Origin: Streptomyces roseofulvus
GTDB taxonomy: Bacteria > Actinomycetota > Actinomycetes > Streptomycetales > Streptomycetaceae
Reading direction: 5' to 3'
Assembly (NCBI RefSeq): GCF_039534915.1
Contig: NZ_BAAAWE010000001.1
Location: forward strand, 496,001 to 560,000
Length of the DNA stretch: 64,000 nucleotides
Part shown: piece after piece, positions 29,250-37,896 of the stretch
How positions within the stretch are numbered: the first letter of the stretch is position 1
Layout of the letters: every line of letters starts with the position of its first letter
Translations under genes and position numbers: made by a program
The notes under the pieces: generated by a model
What the model saw: the letters and a program-made list of their open reading frames with translations, nothing else
What the model was told of the DNA's origin: nothing
The model's database searches: none

Positions 29250-29493
29250 TGGCGGGAAGCGACCCCCTCGCGCATGGGTCCCCGACATAGGCCGGAGGCC
29301 GCGATCCACCAGTTGGCGCCTTCCGAATACGAGCCCGGCCGGCGGACCGCGGCGGGATCGAATCTTCGCCAGTCACCGATGAACGCGGCTTTATGGGAAC
29401 TTTTCCAGGACCCCGAATCGAGATCCGGCAAGTGGGACATTTCACCTCCCCCTCGGTCATTCATCGGCGCTCCTCCACTCTCCCGACCCGACG

Positions 29494-29522
29494 TTGACCA
29501 GTCGATTTCAAGGACCTAACGT
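29494..29522 (+). promoter_or_regulatory. HrdB-type promoter of the SARP gene
   Basis: TTGACC (29494-29499), 17-bp spacer, TAACGT (29517-29522). The expected transcript has a leader of about 80 nt before the GTG at 29611. Confidence 0.65.
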
Positions 29523-29610
29523 GACGTCGGGGCGACCGGCGACGGCGAGAGGCACCCACGGTGTGGCGACGACAGGCCGCGCGCGTCTCCGCCGAATTGG
29601 AAGGAGCATC

Positions 29611-31737
29611 GTGGAGTTCCGACTCTTGGGTCCCGTCGAAATCCTCTGGCGAGGCCGGAACATCATGCCGACCGCGCCCAAACCGCGTCAGGTCATCTCC
29701 CTGCTCATGCTGCGGCACAACACCGTGGTGCAGGCGTCCGAGCTGATCGACGAGTTATGGCCCGAGTTCCCGCCCCCGAGTGCGGTGACCACCCTGCAGA
29801 CGTACATCTACAAGTTCCGCAAGCTCCTCCTGAAGCAGGGACTCGGGAACCTGCTCCAGACCCAGCCGGGCGGATACAGCCTCACCATTCCCTCGTCGAG
29901 CCTGGACGTCAGCCGGTTCGAAAGTCGGGCGGAGGAAGGCCAGGAGCTGCTCCAGCGGGGCGATTCCGCGGGGGCGCTGGCCTGCTTCGAGCAGGCACTG
30001 GCGGTCTGGCGCGGACCCGCGCTCGCCGACGTCGAGACCGGGGGACGGCTCTTCTCGTACGTGACCCGGCTGGAGGAGCTGCGCTTCCGCATCCTCGAAC
30101 TGCGGATCGAGGCCGACCTGGAGCACGGCCGGCACCGCGAACTCATCAGTGAACTCAAGGCGTTGGTGCTGGCCCATCCGCTGCACGAACACCTCCACGG
30201 ACTCCTGATGGTGGCCCTGCACAGGTCCGGCCGGCGTCACGAGGCACTGGAGGTCTACCAGAGCCTGCGGCAGAAGATGATCGACGAACTCGGCCTCGAA
30301 CCCGGCAAGGAACTCGCGCGTCTTCAGCACACCCTGCTGTCTGACTCCCCCGGCGACCCCGAGGAGCCACCGCGGCGGCCGCGGAGCGGGCCCGCCGCGC
30401 CGCCGGGCCCCGCCCCCGCTCCGGTGCCCCAGGTCCTCGCGCACCCGGACGCGCCGGCGGGTGGCGTCCCGGCGCCCCTCACTCCCCCGGCGCACCCCGC
30501 ACCTCTCGCTCCCCCGTCACCGCCCGTGCCGCCGCTCCGGCCCGTCCCCGTGCCGGGGGCCCTGGTCCCGGCCGCGCCCTCCTCCCTGGCCCCGCCGTCG
30601 CCCGCGCCGCACCTTCCGGTGCCCGGCGCCGGTACCGCCCACGTCCCCGCCCCCTCACCCGTCGCCGTGCGGGACGCGATCGGGACGCCGGCCCAACTGC
30701 CGGCCGGGCTGGCGGGGTTCGTGGGCCGTGACGACGTCCTCAGGGAACTGGAGGCGGCGTTGCGCAGGCCCGGCGGACCGGCTGCCGAGGGCACGGCCGC
30801 GCACATCGGGGTCGTGACCGGACCGCCGGGCATCGGCAAGAGCGCGGTGGCCGTCCACCTGGCGCACCGGCTCCGCCCGCACTTCCCCGACGGGCAGCTC
30901 TACGCGGATCTGCGCGGCTCCTGCGCCGAACCGCGCGACCCCGCCGAGGTGATCCGCGGCTTCCTGCGGGCCCTGGAGGTCCCTCCCTCGCGCATCCCCG
31001 AGGGCCTGGAGGAGTGCGGGGCGCTGTTCCGGTCCCGTACGGCAGGACGCCGCGTGCTGGTGCTCCTGGACGACGTGGCGTCCTCCGCCCAGATCCGGCA
31101 CCTGCTGCCCGCCGACCCGCGCTGCGCCCTCCTCGCCACCGGTCGCCGGCGGATGACCGCCCTGGTGGAGGCCGAGCGCGTCGAGCTGGGTCCGCCCTCG
31201 CCCGAGGAGGCCCTGGAGATCCTCGCGGTCCTCGCCGGCCGGCAGCGGGTGGACAGGGAGCCGGAGTCCGCGCACCGGACCGTCGAGCTGCTCGGCCGGC
31301 ACCCCCTGGCGCTGCGGTGCGTGGGCGGGCGGCTCGCGGGCCGGCCCGGGCTCTCGCTGGCGGCGCTCGCCGACCGGCTGGAGGCGACGCCGCGGATCCT
31401 CGACGTGGCCCGGCTCGGGGAGCTGGACGTGCGCTCGCGGTTCGCCGCGAGCTACGCGGTCCTCGGCCGTCAGGAGCAGGGGGTCTTCCGGCTGCTCAGC
31501 ATGGTGGGCGAGGCCCCCTTCACGGCGTCGCAGGCGGCCGAGTCGCTGAGCCTGCCGCTCCAGGGGCTGGAGTCCGCCCTCGAGGTGCTCGCCGACCACC
31601 ACCTGCTGGCCACGGACCGTTGTGCCGACGGCGTCGGCCACTACTTCTTCGACCGGCTGACCCTGGCGTACGCCAGGGAACGCCTGGAGGAGACGCTCGC
31701 CGCGCCGCCCGTGGCCGAGGAGGTGGCGGCCAGGTGA
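29611..31737 (+). CDS. SARP-family cluster activator with NB-ARC-like ATPase domain
   Basis: A 708-aa regulator. Residues 1-95 are an OmpR-type DNA-binding domain (EFRLLGPVEILWRG; VTTLQTYIYKFRKLL), about 100-245 the bacterial transcriptional activation domain, about 246-367 a very Pro/Ala-rich linker, and about 368-680 an ATPase-like region with P-loop TGPPGIGKSAV (near 405) and LVLLDDVASSAQI. It ends without a TPR block, so it is shorter than AfsR. GTG 29611 has GGAAGGAG 6 nt upstream. Codon 49 is TTA (29755-29757), implying bldA dependence. It probably activates the cluster through the TCGAG-type repeats described here. Confidence 0.92.
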   Translation: MEFRLLGPVEILWRGRNIMPTAPKPRQVISLLMLRHNTVVQASELIDELWPEFPPPSAVTTLQTYIYKFRKLLLKQGLGNLLQTQPGGYSLTIPSSSLDVSRFESRAEEGQELLQRGDSAGALACFEQALAVWRGPALADVETGGRLFSYVTRLEELRFRILELRIEADLEHGRHRELISELKALVLAHPLHEHLHGLLMVALHRSGRRHEALEVYQSLRQKMIDELGLEPGKELARLQHTLLSDSPGDPEEPPRRPRSGPAAPPGPAPAPVPQVLAHPDAPAGGVPAPLTPPAHPAPLAPPSPPVPPLRPVPVPGALVPAAPSSLAPPSPAPHLPVPGAGTAHVPAPSPVAVRDAIGTPAQLPAGLAGFVGRDDVLRELEAALRRPGGPAAEGTAAHIGVVTGPPGIGKSAVAVHLAHRLRPHFPDGQLYADLRGSCAEPRDPAEVIRGFLRALEVPPSRIPEGLEECGALFRSRTAGRRVLVLLDDVASSAQIRHLLPADPRCALLATGRRRMTALVEAERVELGPPSPEEALEILAVLAGRQRVDREPESAHRTVELLGRHPLALRCVGGRLAGRPGLSLAALADRLEATPRILDVARLGELDVRSRFAASYAVLGRQEQGVFRLLSMVGEAPFTASQAAESLSLPLQGLESALEVLADHHLLATDRCADGVGHYFFDRLTLAYARERLEETLAAPPVAEEVAAR

Positions 31738-31855
31738 CGCGGGTTCGGCGCCCGGGGTCAGCCGGTGTCGAGACGTTCTCCACGGGCCGCTGCCAGGCTC
31801 CCCGGCACGCGTCCGCAGGTGTCGGACGGACACGACGAGCAGAAGGGTCCCGCCC

Positions 31856-32284
31856 ATGCCGAACGGGGAGCAGCAGGAGTCCGACGTGGTCGGCGCGGGG
31901 GGTGCCGCCGGCCGGGAGGGGCCCGGTCCGGAGGTGACCTTCGTCAACAGGTTCACCGTCCACGGGGCGCCCGAGGAGTTCGAGGAGGTGTTCGCCCGGA
32001 CGTCGGCGTTCATGGCGCGGCAGCCGGGTTTCGTCCGGCACAGTCTGCTGCGGGAGGTGGACGATCCGGCGGGCTATGTGAACCTCGCCGTGTGGACGGA
32101 CCGGGCCTCGTTCCGGCGGGCGGTGCGGCAGCCCGGTTTCGCTCCGCACGCCGCCGCCCTTCGGGCGCTGAGCCGGAGCGAGAACGGGCTCTTCACCGCC
32201 CGCCTCTCGGTCACGGCGGCCGAGCCCCACGAGGCCGGGGCCGCCGTCGGCCACGGCGAACGGACGGTCAGGTCAGGGTCTTGA
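31856..32284 (+). CDS. Antibiotic biosynthesis monooxygenase (ABM fold)
   Basis: A 142-aa protein with one ABM ferredoxin-like domain at about residues 27-115 ([47 protein letters not shown]). Relatives such as ActVA-Orf6, TcmH and SnoaB are cofactor-free oxygenases that turn anthrones into anthraquinones, the likely role here. Both termini carry ~25 extra disordered residues. Its 3' end overlaps the convergent aminotransferase gene by 17 bp. Confidence 0.82.
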   Translation: MPNGEQQESDVVGAGGAAGREGPGPEVTFVNRFTVHGAPEEFEEVFARTSAFMARQPGFVRHSLLREVDDPAGYVNLAVWTDRASFRRAVRQPGFAPHAAALRALSRSENGLFTARLSVTAAEPHEAGAAVGHGERTVRSGS

Positions 32285-33377
32285 GGACGTCGCGCAGGGC
32301 CTCGACGACGCGGTCCTGCGCGTCCGGGGTCAGCGAGGGGTACATCGGCAGCGAGAAGATCTCGCGCGCCAGCCGCTCGGTGACGGGCAGGGAGCCTTCC
32401 CGGTAGCCGAGGTGCGCGAAGCCGGTCATCGTGTGGACCGGCCAGGGGTAGCTGATGTTCAGCTCGATGTCCCGCTCCCGGAGCGCCTCGATGATCGCGT
32501 CCCGGCGGGGGTGGCGCACCACGTACACGTAGTGGACGTGGTCGTTGCCCGGGGCGGTCTCCGGGAGGACGAGGTCGGTGTCGCCGAGCCCCTCGGCGTA
32601 ACGCCGGGCGATCTCCCGGCGGGCCGTCACATACGTGTCGAGCCGCCGGAGCTTGCGGCGCAGGATCTCGGCCTGCACCTCGTCGAGCCGGCTGTTGTGG
32701 GCGGGCAGGTCGGTGACGTAGTACCGCTCCTCCATCCCGTAGTAGCGCAGCCGGCGCAGCCGGCGGTCCGCTTCCTCGTCGGAGGTGAGGACCGCGCCGC
32801 CGTCGCCGTAGGCGCCGAGGACCTTGGTCGGGTAGAAGGAGAAGGCGGCGGCCGTGCCCATGGTCCCGGCCGCGCGGCCGTGATGACGGGCTCCGTGGGC
32901 CTGGGCGCAGTCCTCCAGGACGGCCAGGCCGTGCCGGGCGGCGAGCTCCTCCAGGGGCGCCATGTCGACGCACTGGCCGTAGAGGTGGACCGGGAGCAGG
33001 CAGCGGGTGCGCGGGGTGAGGGCGGCCTCGACCTTCGAGACGTCCATGAGGTAGTCCTCGCGCACGTCGACGAAGACCGGGGTGGCGCCGGCGCCGGCGA
33101 TGGCGACGACGGTGGGGGCGGCGGTGTTCGATACGGTGATCACCTCGTCGCCGGGGCCGACCCCGAGGGCCTCCAGGCCGAGCTTCACGGCGTTGGTGCC
33201 GTTGTCCACCGCGACGCAGTGCCGGACGCCGTGCCGGGCGGCGAACTCCTCCTCGAACGACCGTACGCTGTCGGCGAGGACCAGCCGGCCGGAGCCGAAG
33301 ACGGTGTCCACCGCGTCGAGAATCTCCTCGCGTTCTGCCGCGTACTCGTCCAGATATCCCCACACACGAATGGTCAC
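32268..33377 (-). CDS. NDP-sugar C-3 aminotransferase (DegT/DnrJ/EryC1 family)
   Basis: A 369-aa PLP enzyme: Schiff-base lysine K185 ([16 protein letters not shown]), D156 ([10 protein letters not shown]), and the family start [16 protein letters not shown] shared with DnrJ/EvaB-type enzymes that put an amino group on C-3 of 4-keto-2,3,6-trideoxyhexoses. It probably supplies every amino (and nitro) sugar in the product, as no second aminotransferase is visible. GTG start at 33377 with GGAGA upstream. A triple SARP repeat lies directly upstream. Confidence 0.9.
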   Translation of the reverse strand: MTIRVWGYLDEYAAEREEILDAVDTVFGSGRLVLADSVRSFEEEFAARHGVRHCVAVDNGTNAVKLGLEALGVGPGDEVITVSNTAAPTVVAIAGAGATPVFVDVREDYLMDVSKVEAALTPRTRCLLPVHLYGQCVDMAPLEELAARHGLAVLEDCAQAHGARHHGRAAGTMGTAAAFSFYPTKVLGAYGDGGAVLTSDEEADRRLRRLRYYGMEERYYVTDLPAHNSRLDEVQAEILRRKLRRLDTYVTARREIARRYAEGLGDTDLVLPETAPGNDHVHYVYVVRHPRRDAIIEALRERDIELNISYPWPVHTMTGFAHLGYREGSLPVTERLAREIFSLPMYPSLTPDAQDRVVEALRDVLKTLT

Positions 33378-33410
33378 AGGAATTCTCCATTTCCGCTCGG
33401 ATGGGCACCG

Positions 33411-33453
33411 AGTTCAGCGGATCGGACTCGTATCCAGCTCGATTCCACCTCGA
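33411..33453 (-). promoter_or_regulatory. Triple SARP heptamer repeat, aminotransferase promoter
   Basis: Minus strand: TCGAGGT (33453-33447), TCGAGCT (33442-33436), ACGAGTC (33431-33425), exactly 11 bp apart, then 8 bp and a weak -10 TGAACT (33416-33411). The GTG start lies 34 bp downstream. Confidence 0.7.
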
Positions 33454-33469
33454 CCTGGAATTCCTTTCC

Positions 33470-33499
33470 TTGCGGCTCCCGATACCGCGTGGCTAGCAT
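33470..33499 (+). promoter_or_regulatory. Leaderless promoter of rmlA
   Basis: TTGCGG (33470-33475), 18-bp spacer, TAGCAT (33494-33499), then 7 nt to the ATG. No SARP repeats are in register with it. Confidence 0.55.
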
Positions 33500-33506
33500 C
33501 GCGTCC

Positions 33507-34388
33507 ATGAAAGGAATCATTCTGGCCGGGGGTACGGGAAGCCGATTGCACCCGATCACGCTGGCCGTTTCCAAACAGCTCTTACCGGTCGGCGACAAAC
33601 CGATGATCTACTATCCGCTCTCGGTGCTGATGCTCGCGGACATCAGGGACATCCTCCTCATCACCACCCCGCACGACCTGCCGCTGTTCCGTCGGCTGCT
33701 CGGTGACGGCAGCCAGCTGGGGCTGCGTATCGACTACGCGGAGCAGGCGAAGCCGAACGGGATCGCGGAGGCGTTCGTCATCGGTGCCGACCACATCGGA
33801 GACGATTCCGTGGCACTGGTGCTGGGCGACAACATATTCCACGGACATTCCTTCTCCGAGGTTCTCCGACAGGAGCGGGAGAAACTGGACGGGTGCCTGC
33901 TGTTCGGGTACGAGGTACACGATCCCGAGCGGTACGGGGTCGGCGAGACCGATGGGGACGGCATGCTGATATCCATCGAGGAGAAGCCGGACCGGCCCCG
34001 CTCGAACCGTGCGATCACGGGCCTCTACTTCTACGACAACGACGTGGTCGCCCGGGCCGCCGCCCTGCGGCCCTCGGCGCGCGGCGAGCTGGAGATCACC
34101 GATCTGAACCGCGTGTACATGGAGCACGGACGGGCCCGGTTGCGGGAACTCGGCCGCGGCTTCGCCTGGCTGGACACCGGGACCCCGGAGTCCCTCCTCC
34201 AGGCGGCCCAGTACGTACGGACCCTGGAGGAGCGGCAGGGGGTGCGGATCGCCTGCGTGGAGGAGGTGGCGCTCCGGAGGGGCTTCATCGGTCCGGAGGA
34301 GTGCCACCGGCTGGGCGCGCGGCTGGGGAACTCGGACTACGGCCGCTACGTCATGGCCATCGCCGGCGAACACTCCTCCTCCGTGTGA
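33507..34388 (+). CDS. rmlA: Glucose-1-phosphate thymidylyltransferase
   Basis: A 293-aa nucleotidyltransferase with the start signature GIILAGGTGSRLHPIT, metal/nucleotide motif LVLGDNIFHG and EEKPDRPRSNRAITGLYFYD. It makes dTDP-glucose, the first step for every deoxysugar in the cluster. Leaderless promoter, no ribosome site. Codon 26 is TTA (33582-33584), one of only two TTA codons I found in genes of this window (the other is in the SARP). Its 3' end is 11 bp from a convergent methyltransferase gene. Confidence 0.95.
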   Translation: MKGIILAGGTGSRLHPITLAVSKQLLPVGDKPMIYYPLSVLMLADIRDILLITTPHDLPLFRRLLGDGSQLGLRIDYAEQAKPNGIAEAFVIGADHIGDDSVALVLGDNIFHGHSFSEVLRQEREKLDGCLLFGYEVHDPERYGVGETDGDGMLISIEEKPDRPRSNRAITGLYFYDNDVVARAAALRPSARGELEITDLNRVYMEHGRARLRELGRGFAWLDTGTPESLLQAAQYVRTLEERQGVRIACVEEVALRRGFIGPEECHRLGARLGNSDYGRYVMAIAGEHSSSV

Positions 34389-34399
34389 GACGCCGGCTG

Positions 34400-35110
34400 T
34401 CAGGGGCGGCGCGCGACGAAGAGCCCCCGTGCCGTCCACCGCGGCCGGACGTACTCCGCCGGGCACCCGGCGTCGGCGAAGGCGGCCAGGTACTCGTCCC
34501 GGGTGAACAGGGTGAGGAGGTCGACCTCGGTGAACTCCCTGATGCCTCCGGCCTCGCCGATCACGAACCGCACCTCCATCCGCGTGGTCCGGCCCTCGCG
34601 GGTGGAGTGCGAGATCCGGGCGACCGTGCGGTGCTCGTCGCTCGCCAGGTCACCGGCCACGTAACCGTCGAGGAACCGTTCGGGGAACCACCAGGGTTCG
34701 ACGACGAGCACCCCTCCGGGCCTCAGGTGCCGGGCCATCGCGGCGACCGCCGCCCGCATGTCGGGGACGGTCCTCAGATAGCCGATCGCGGTGAACAGGC
34801 AGACCACGGCGTCGAAGGTGCGCCCGAGGTCGAAGGCGCGCATGTCGCCCTGGTGCAGCGGCACGCCGGGGAGCCGGCCGGCGGCGCGTTCGAGCATGGC
34901 CGGGGAGAGTTCGAGCCCTTCGGTGTGGGCGAACAGGCGGTCGAACGCCTCCAGATGGGCGCCGGTGCCGCACGCCACGTCCAGCAGGGAGTCGGCGGCG
35001 GGCAGCTGGTTCCTGATCAGGCGGGTGGTCTCGGCGGCCTCGGCCGCCCAGTCCTTGCCACGGGCGCGATAGACCAGCTCGTAGACGTCCGCCAGGTCGT
35101 GGCCGAACAT
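34400..35110 (-). CDS. Aminosugar N-methyltransferase (DesVI/TylM1-like)
   Basis: A 236-aa class I methyltransferase. The opening (VYELVYRARGKDWAAEA), SAM motif SLLDVACGTGAHLEAFD, HQGDMRAFDLGRTFDAVVCL and VVEPWWFPERFLDGYVAGD are characteristic of DesVI/TylM1-type enzymes that dimethylate the amino group of dTDP-aminosugars. It implies an N-methylated sugar such as rhodosamine or nogalamine, made with the aminotransferase at 32268. ATG 35110. It follows the cyclase gene by 44 bp in the same direction. Confidence 0.88.
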   Translation of the reverse strand: MFGHDLADVYELVYRARGKDWAAEAAETTRLIRNQLPAADSLLDVACGTGAHLEAFDRLFAHTEGLELSPAMLERAAGRLPGVPLHQGDMRAFDLGRTFDAVVCLFTAIGYLRTVPDMRAAVAAMARHLRPGGVLVVEPWWFPERFLDGYVAGDLASDEHRTVARISHSTREGRTTRMEVRFVIGEAGGIREFTEVDLLTLFTRDEYLAAFADAGCPAEYVRPRWTARGLFVARRP

Positions 35111-35154
35111 CGGCCTCCTTCGGGTCGGGGCACGGGTGATGGGGCGGGGCGGGC

Positions 35155-35934
35155 TCAGTCCTCGACGAGGGCGACCGCGCGGGTCCAGCCGGCTCCGGCG
35201 CCGGCGATCTTCACCGGGAGGCAGGAGACCCGGAAGCCGTACGGTGCGGGCAGCGCCTCCAGGTTGGCCAGCCGTTCGATCTGGCAGTACTCGCGGTCCC
35301 GGCCGATCATGTGCGCGGGCCACAGCACGTCGCGGTCCCCGGTGGCCCGGTAGCGGGCGATGATGTCGCCGAAGGGGGCGTCCAGGCTGAACGCGTCCGT
35401 GCCGATGACCCGGACGCCGAGATCGAGCAGGAGGTGGACGGCGGGGCCGTCGAGCCCGGCGAAGTCGGTGAAGTACCGCTCGGTCCCCCGGTGGCGCTGC
35501 GCACCGGTGTGCAGCAGGACGATGTCCATGGGGCGCGGGGTGCGGCCGATGCGGGCGAACTCCTTCTCCAGCCGGTCCGCGCCGATGACCCCGGTGGGCG
35601 CGTCGGTGAGGTCCAGCACCATGCCGGGACGCAGGAACCAGTCCAGCGGCATCTGGTCGATGTGCCGGGGCACGCCGTCGCCGTAGCCCGCCGTGGACCC
35701 GTAGTGGGAGGGCGCGTCCACGTGGGTGCCGGTGTGGCTGGTGAGGGTGATGCGGTCGAGGGAGAGGAACTCGCCGCCGGGGAGCTCGTCGGGGTCCAGG
35801 CCGGTGCCGAAGTGGGCGCGCATCTCCTCGCTCATGTGCAGGGCGCCCTCGCGGGGGGTGAGGACGTGGTGCTCCACGGGGTCGGGTTCCCAGAGCGTCG
35901 CGTCCACCGCCGAGGACAGGTCGATGAGCCTCAC
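35155..35934 (-). CDS. Polyketide second/third-ring cyclase (DpsY/SnoaM type)
   Basis: A 259-aa protein of the cyclase/kynurenine-formamidase fold (PF04199): metal motif LTSHTGTHVDAPSHYG near residue 63, then LLHTGAQ and GTDAFSLDAPFGD. DpsY, SnoaM and AknW of anthracycline pathways belong here and close the second and third rings. This is the strongest single pointer to an anthracycline-type carbon skeleton. GTG start at 35934; the region upstream is shared with the divergent SnoaL-like gene. Confidence 0.82.
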   Translation of the reverse strand: MRLIDLSSAVDATLWEPDPVEHHVLTPREGALHMSEEMRAHFGTGLDPDELPGGEFLSLDRITLTSHTGTHVDAPSHYGSTAGYGDGVPRHIDQMPLDWFLRPGMVLDLTDAPTGVIGADRLEKEFARIGRTPRPMDIVLLHTGAQRHRGTERYFTDFAGLDGPAVHLLLDLGVRVIGTDAFSLDAPFGDIIARYRATGDRDVLWPAHMIGRDREYCQIERLANLEALPAPYGFRVSCLPVKIAGAGAGWTRAVALVED

Positions 35935-36001
35935 GGCACGCCTCCATGGGGTCGGGGCCGGTTCAGGGTCGGCATCCTCCCGGCCGGGCCCGGAGCAACG
36001 G

Positions 36002-36041
36002 TCGAGCCGGGCTGGAGTCCGGGGCCCACGGGGCACGAGCC
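36002..36041 (+). promoter_or_regulatory. Possible SARP repeat array before the SnoaL-like gene
   Basis: TCGAGCC (36002-36008), TGGAGTC (36013-36019), a non-matching unit, ACGAGCC (36035-36041): starts are at multiples of 11 bp. The hexamer 8 bp further on is a poor -10. Confidence 0.35.
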
Positions 36042-36109
36042 CGGTTCCAAGGCGGCGCGCCACCATCGGCGGCAGCTGCCCGCGTCGGCGCGGGCGAGGA
36101 GGGAGATCC

Positions 36110-36547
36110 GTGAGGGACACCATCAGCCCGGCGTACGCGTCGCTGTGCGCCGAGATCCAGCGGTTCCATGCCCGGCAGATGCAGCTGCTGGACTCGGGCG
36201 ACGCCGAGGCGTGGGCCGCCACCTTCACCGAGGACGGCCTGTTCGCACCGCCGTCGCTGCCCGAGCCGGTCCGCGGGCGCGCCGCCCTGGCGGCCGGGGT
36301 CCGCGCGGCGCACGCGGAGCTGGCCGCCGAGGGCGAGGTGCGCCGGCACCTGCTGACCACGGCCGCGGTGGAGGACCCCGGACCGGACGGGTCGGTGCGG
36401 GTGCGCTCGTACGTGCAGGTGGTGGCGACCCGGCGGGACGAGGCGCCGCGTCTGCTCCTCATGTGCGTGTGCGACGACGTCCTGGTCGTCGAGGACGGGG
36501 AGTGGCGGGTGCGCGAGCGGTACGTGAGCCGCGACGACCGGGCCTGA
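36110..36547 (+). CDS. SnoaL/NTF2-fold protein (hydroxylase or cyclase partner)
   Basis: A 145-aa NTF2-like protein of the SnoaL_4 type (FHARQMQLLDSGDAEAWAAT, FTEDGLFAPP, then VRVRSYVQVVATRR). Relatives in aromatic polyketide clusters close the last ring or take part in cofactor-free hydroxylation, as SnoaL2 does with SnoaW. Which role applies is uncertain; the classic SnoaL aldol-cyclase family (PF07366) is not otherwise present in the window. GTG 36110 follows GAGGAGGGAG. Confidence 0.7.
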   Translation: MRDTISPAYASLCAEIQRFHARQMQLLDSGDAEAWAATFTEDGLFAPPSLPEPVRGRAALAAGVRAAHAELAAEGEVRRHLLTTAAVEDPGPDGSVRVRSYVQVVATRRDEAPRLLLMCVCDDVLVVEDGEWRVRERYVSRDDRA

Positions 36548-36570
36548 GCGGGGCGCCGCCCGGGAACGGC

Positions 36571-36611
36571 CGAGCCCGGTGGGACGTCGTGGCGACGTCC
36601 CACCGGGCTCG
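36571..36611. terminator. Strong bidirectional terminator (18-bp perfect stem)
   Basis: A perfect inverted repeat 36571-36588 / 36594-36611 with a 5-nt loop, between the convergent SnoaL-like and C-methyltransferase genes. Confidence 0.8.
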
Positions 36612-36630
36612 CGCGTGCCCGCGGCGCCCG

Positions 36631-37896
36631 TCAGCGGACGGTGTCGGCCGAGACGACCGCCGGTTTGGGGAAGGGCAGGATGAACCGGCCTCCGGCCCGC
36701 AGGAAGTCCGCCTCCTTGCGGAGGATCTCGTCCGCGTAGTTCCACGCCAGCATCAGATAGACGTCGGGCGGGTCGTTGCGGGCGTGGTCGGGGCTGCGGA
36801 CCGGGATGTGGGTGCCGGGCAGCACCTTGTCCTGTTTGAGCGAGGTGGTGTCGGTGCAGTAGGCCACCTCGTCGGGCCCGAGCCCGCAGATGTTGAGGAT
36901 CGTGGTGCCCTTGGCCGAGGCGCCGTAGCCGGCGATCCGCTTCCCCTCCGCGAGCAGCGAGCGGACCAGGGCGGGAAGCTCCTCGCGGACGGCCCGGACG
37001 CCCCGGGCGAACTCCCGGTAGGCGGCGTCGGTGCCGAGCTCGGCCCGTTCCTCCGCCGCCATCAGCTCGCCGACCGCGTCGGTGACGGGCCGTCGGGCCT
37101 CGGGGCGGCCGACCAGGACGAGGAGCGAGCCGCCGTGGACCGGGAGCCGCTCCACGTCGAAGAGGCTCAGACCGTGCCGGGTGAACAGGGTGTCGAGGGT
37201 GCGGACGAGGAAGTACGACAGGTGCTCGTGGTAGATGGTGTCGAAGGCGTACTTCTCCAGCAGGTCCACCGCGTAGGGCACCTCGACGGCGAACACCCCT
37301 TCGGGGTGGAGCAGCGCGCGCACCCCGGCGAGCACGCCGGCGAGGTCGTCGATGTGGGCGAAGACGTGACGGCCGAGGATGAGGCGCGCGGGGCCGTGGG
37401 AGCGGTGCACGGCTCCGGCGGTGGTCTCGGTGAAGTACTCGGGCAGGGTGCGGATGCCCTGCTCGTTGGCGACGGCCGCCAGGTTGCGTGCGGGGTCGAC
37501 GCCGATCACGCGGCAGCCGTGCCGGGCGAAGGCGGCCAGCTGCTGGCCGGTGTTGCTGCCGAGTTCCACCACCAGGTCACCGGCGGCGAGCCCGGCGCGC
37601 TCCCGGCAGGTGGCGGCGACGAACTCCATGTGACGGGTGATGGTCTCCGAGTCGGAGGTGACGTAGCTGTACGTCCGGTACATCACCTCGGGGTCGACGA
37701 CGTGGGTGACGCTCATCAGCCGGCAGGAGCGGCAGGAGATCACGCCGAGCGGATAGGAGGGCTCGTCGTCGTAGGAGGCGGCCGGCTCCAGGAACGCGTT
37801 GGCCAGCGGCACCTCGCCGAACGAGACCACGTCCTGCCAGTCCGACGCGCCGCACACCCGGCAGCCGGTGACGGGCCGTACATTCCCCGCGTTCAT
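36631..37896 (-). CDS. NDP-hexose C-methyltransferase (TylC3/EvaC-like), copy 1
   Basis: A 421-aa three-domain enzyme: N-terminal zinc-binding putative methyltransferase domain (CRVCG ... CRSC), central SAM domain (VVELGSNTGQQLAAFARHG), conserved YHEHLSYFLVRTLDTLF near residue 222, and C-terminal GYGASAKGTTILN plus LAWNYADEI. Such enzymes add a methyl to C-3 of a 4-keto deoxysugar. ATG 37896 overlaps the 2,3-dehydratase stop (ATGA). It is only loosely similar to the second copy at 40991, suggesting a different sugar substrate. Confidence 0.9.
   Translation of the reverse strand: MNAGNVRPVTGCRVCGASDWQDVVSFGEVPLANAFLEPAASYDDEPSYPLGVISCRSCRLMSVTHVVDPEVMYRTYSYVTSDSETITRHMEFVAATCRERAGLAAGDLVVELGSNTGQQLAAFARHGCRVIGVDPARNLAAVANEQGIRTLPEYFTETTAGAVHRSHGPARLILGRHVFAHIDDLAGVLAGVRALLHPEGVFAVEVPYAVDLLEKYAFDTIYHEHLSYFLVRTLDTLFTRHGLSLFDVERLPVHGGSLLVLVGRPEARRPVTDAVGELMAAEERAELGTDAAYREFARGVRAVREELPALVRSLLAEGKRIAGYGASAKGTTILNICGLGPDEVAYCTDTTSLKQDKVLPGTHIPVRSPDHARNDPPDVYLMLAWNYADEILRKEADFLRAGGRFILPFPKPAVVSADTVR

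Larger units (their letters stand above)
28890..29610. other. 720-bp divergent control region, KS-alpha / SARP
   Basis: There is no gene in it. It holds a heptamer-repeat SARP site (29096-29124), a TTGACA hexamer on the plus strand at 29034-29039, a long inverted repeat (29185-29249), a relatively AT-rich patch (about 29370-29450) and the SARP promoter (29494-29522). These are annotated separately where supportable. Confidence 0.6.

Noticed and set aside
29180..29464. Small minus-strand open frame upstream of the SARP gene
   Set aside because: It starts behind no ribosome site, crosses the regulatory region and shows no family resemblance.
33439..33456. TCGATTC / TCGACCT repeat read toward rmlA
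   Set aside because: The 11-bp period exists only because TCGA is self-complementary. The better reading is the minus-strand TCGAG triple, and no repeat is in register with the rmlA -10.
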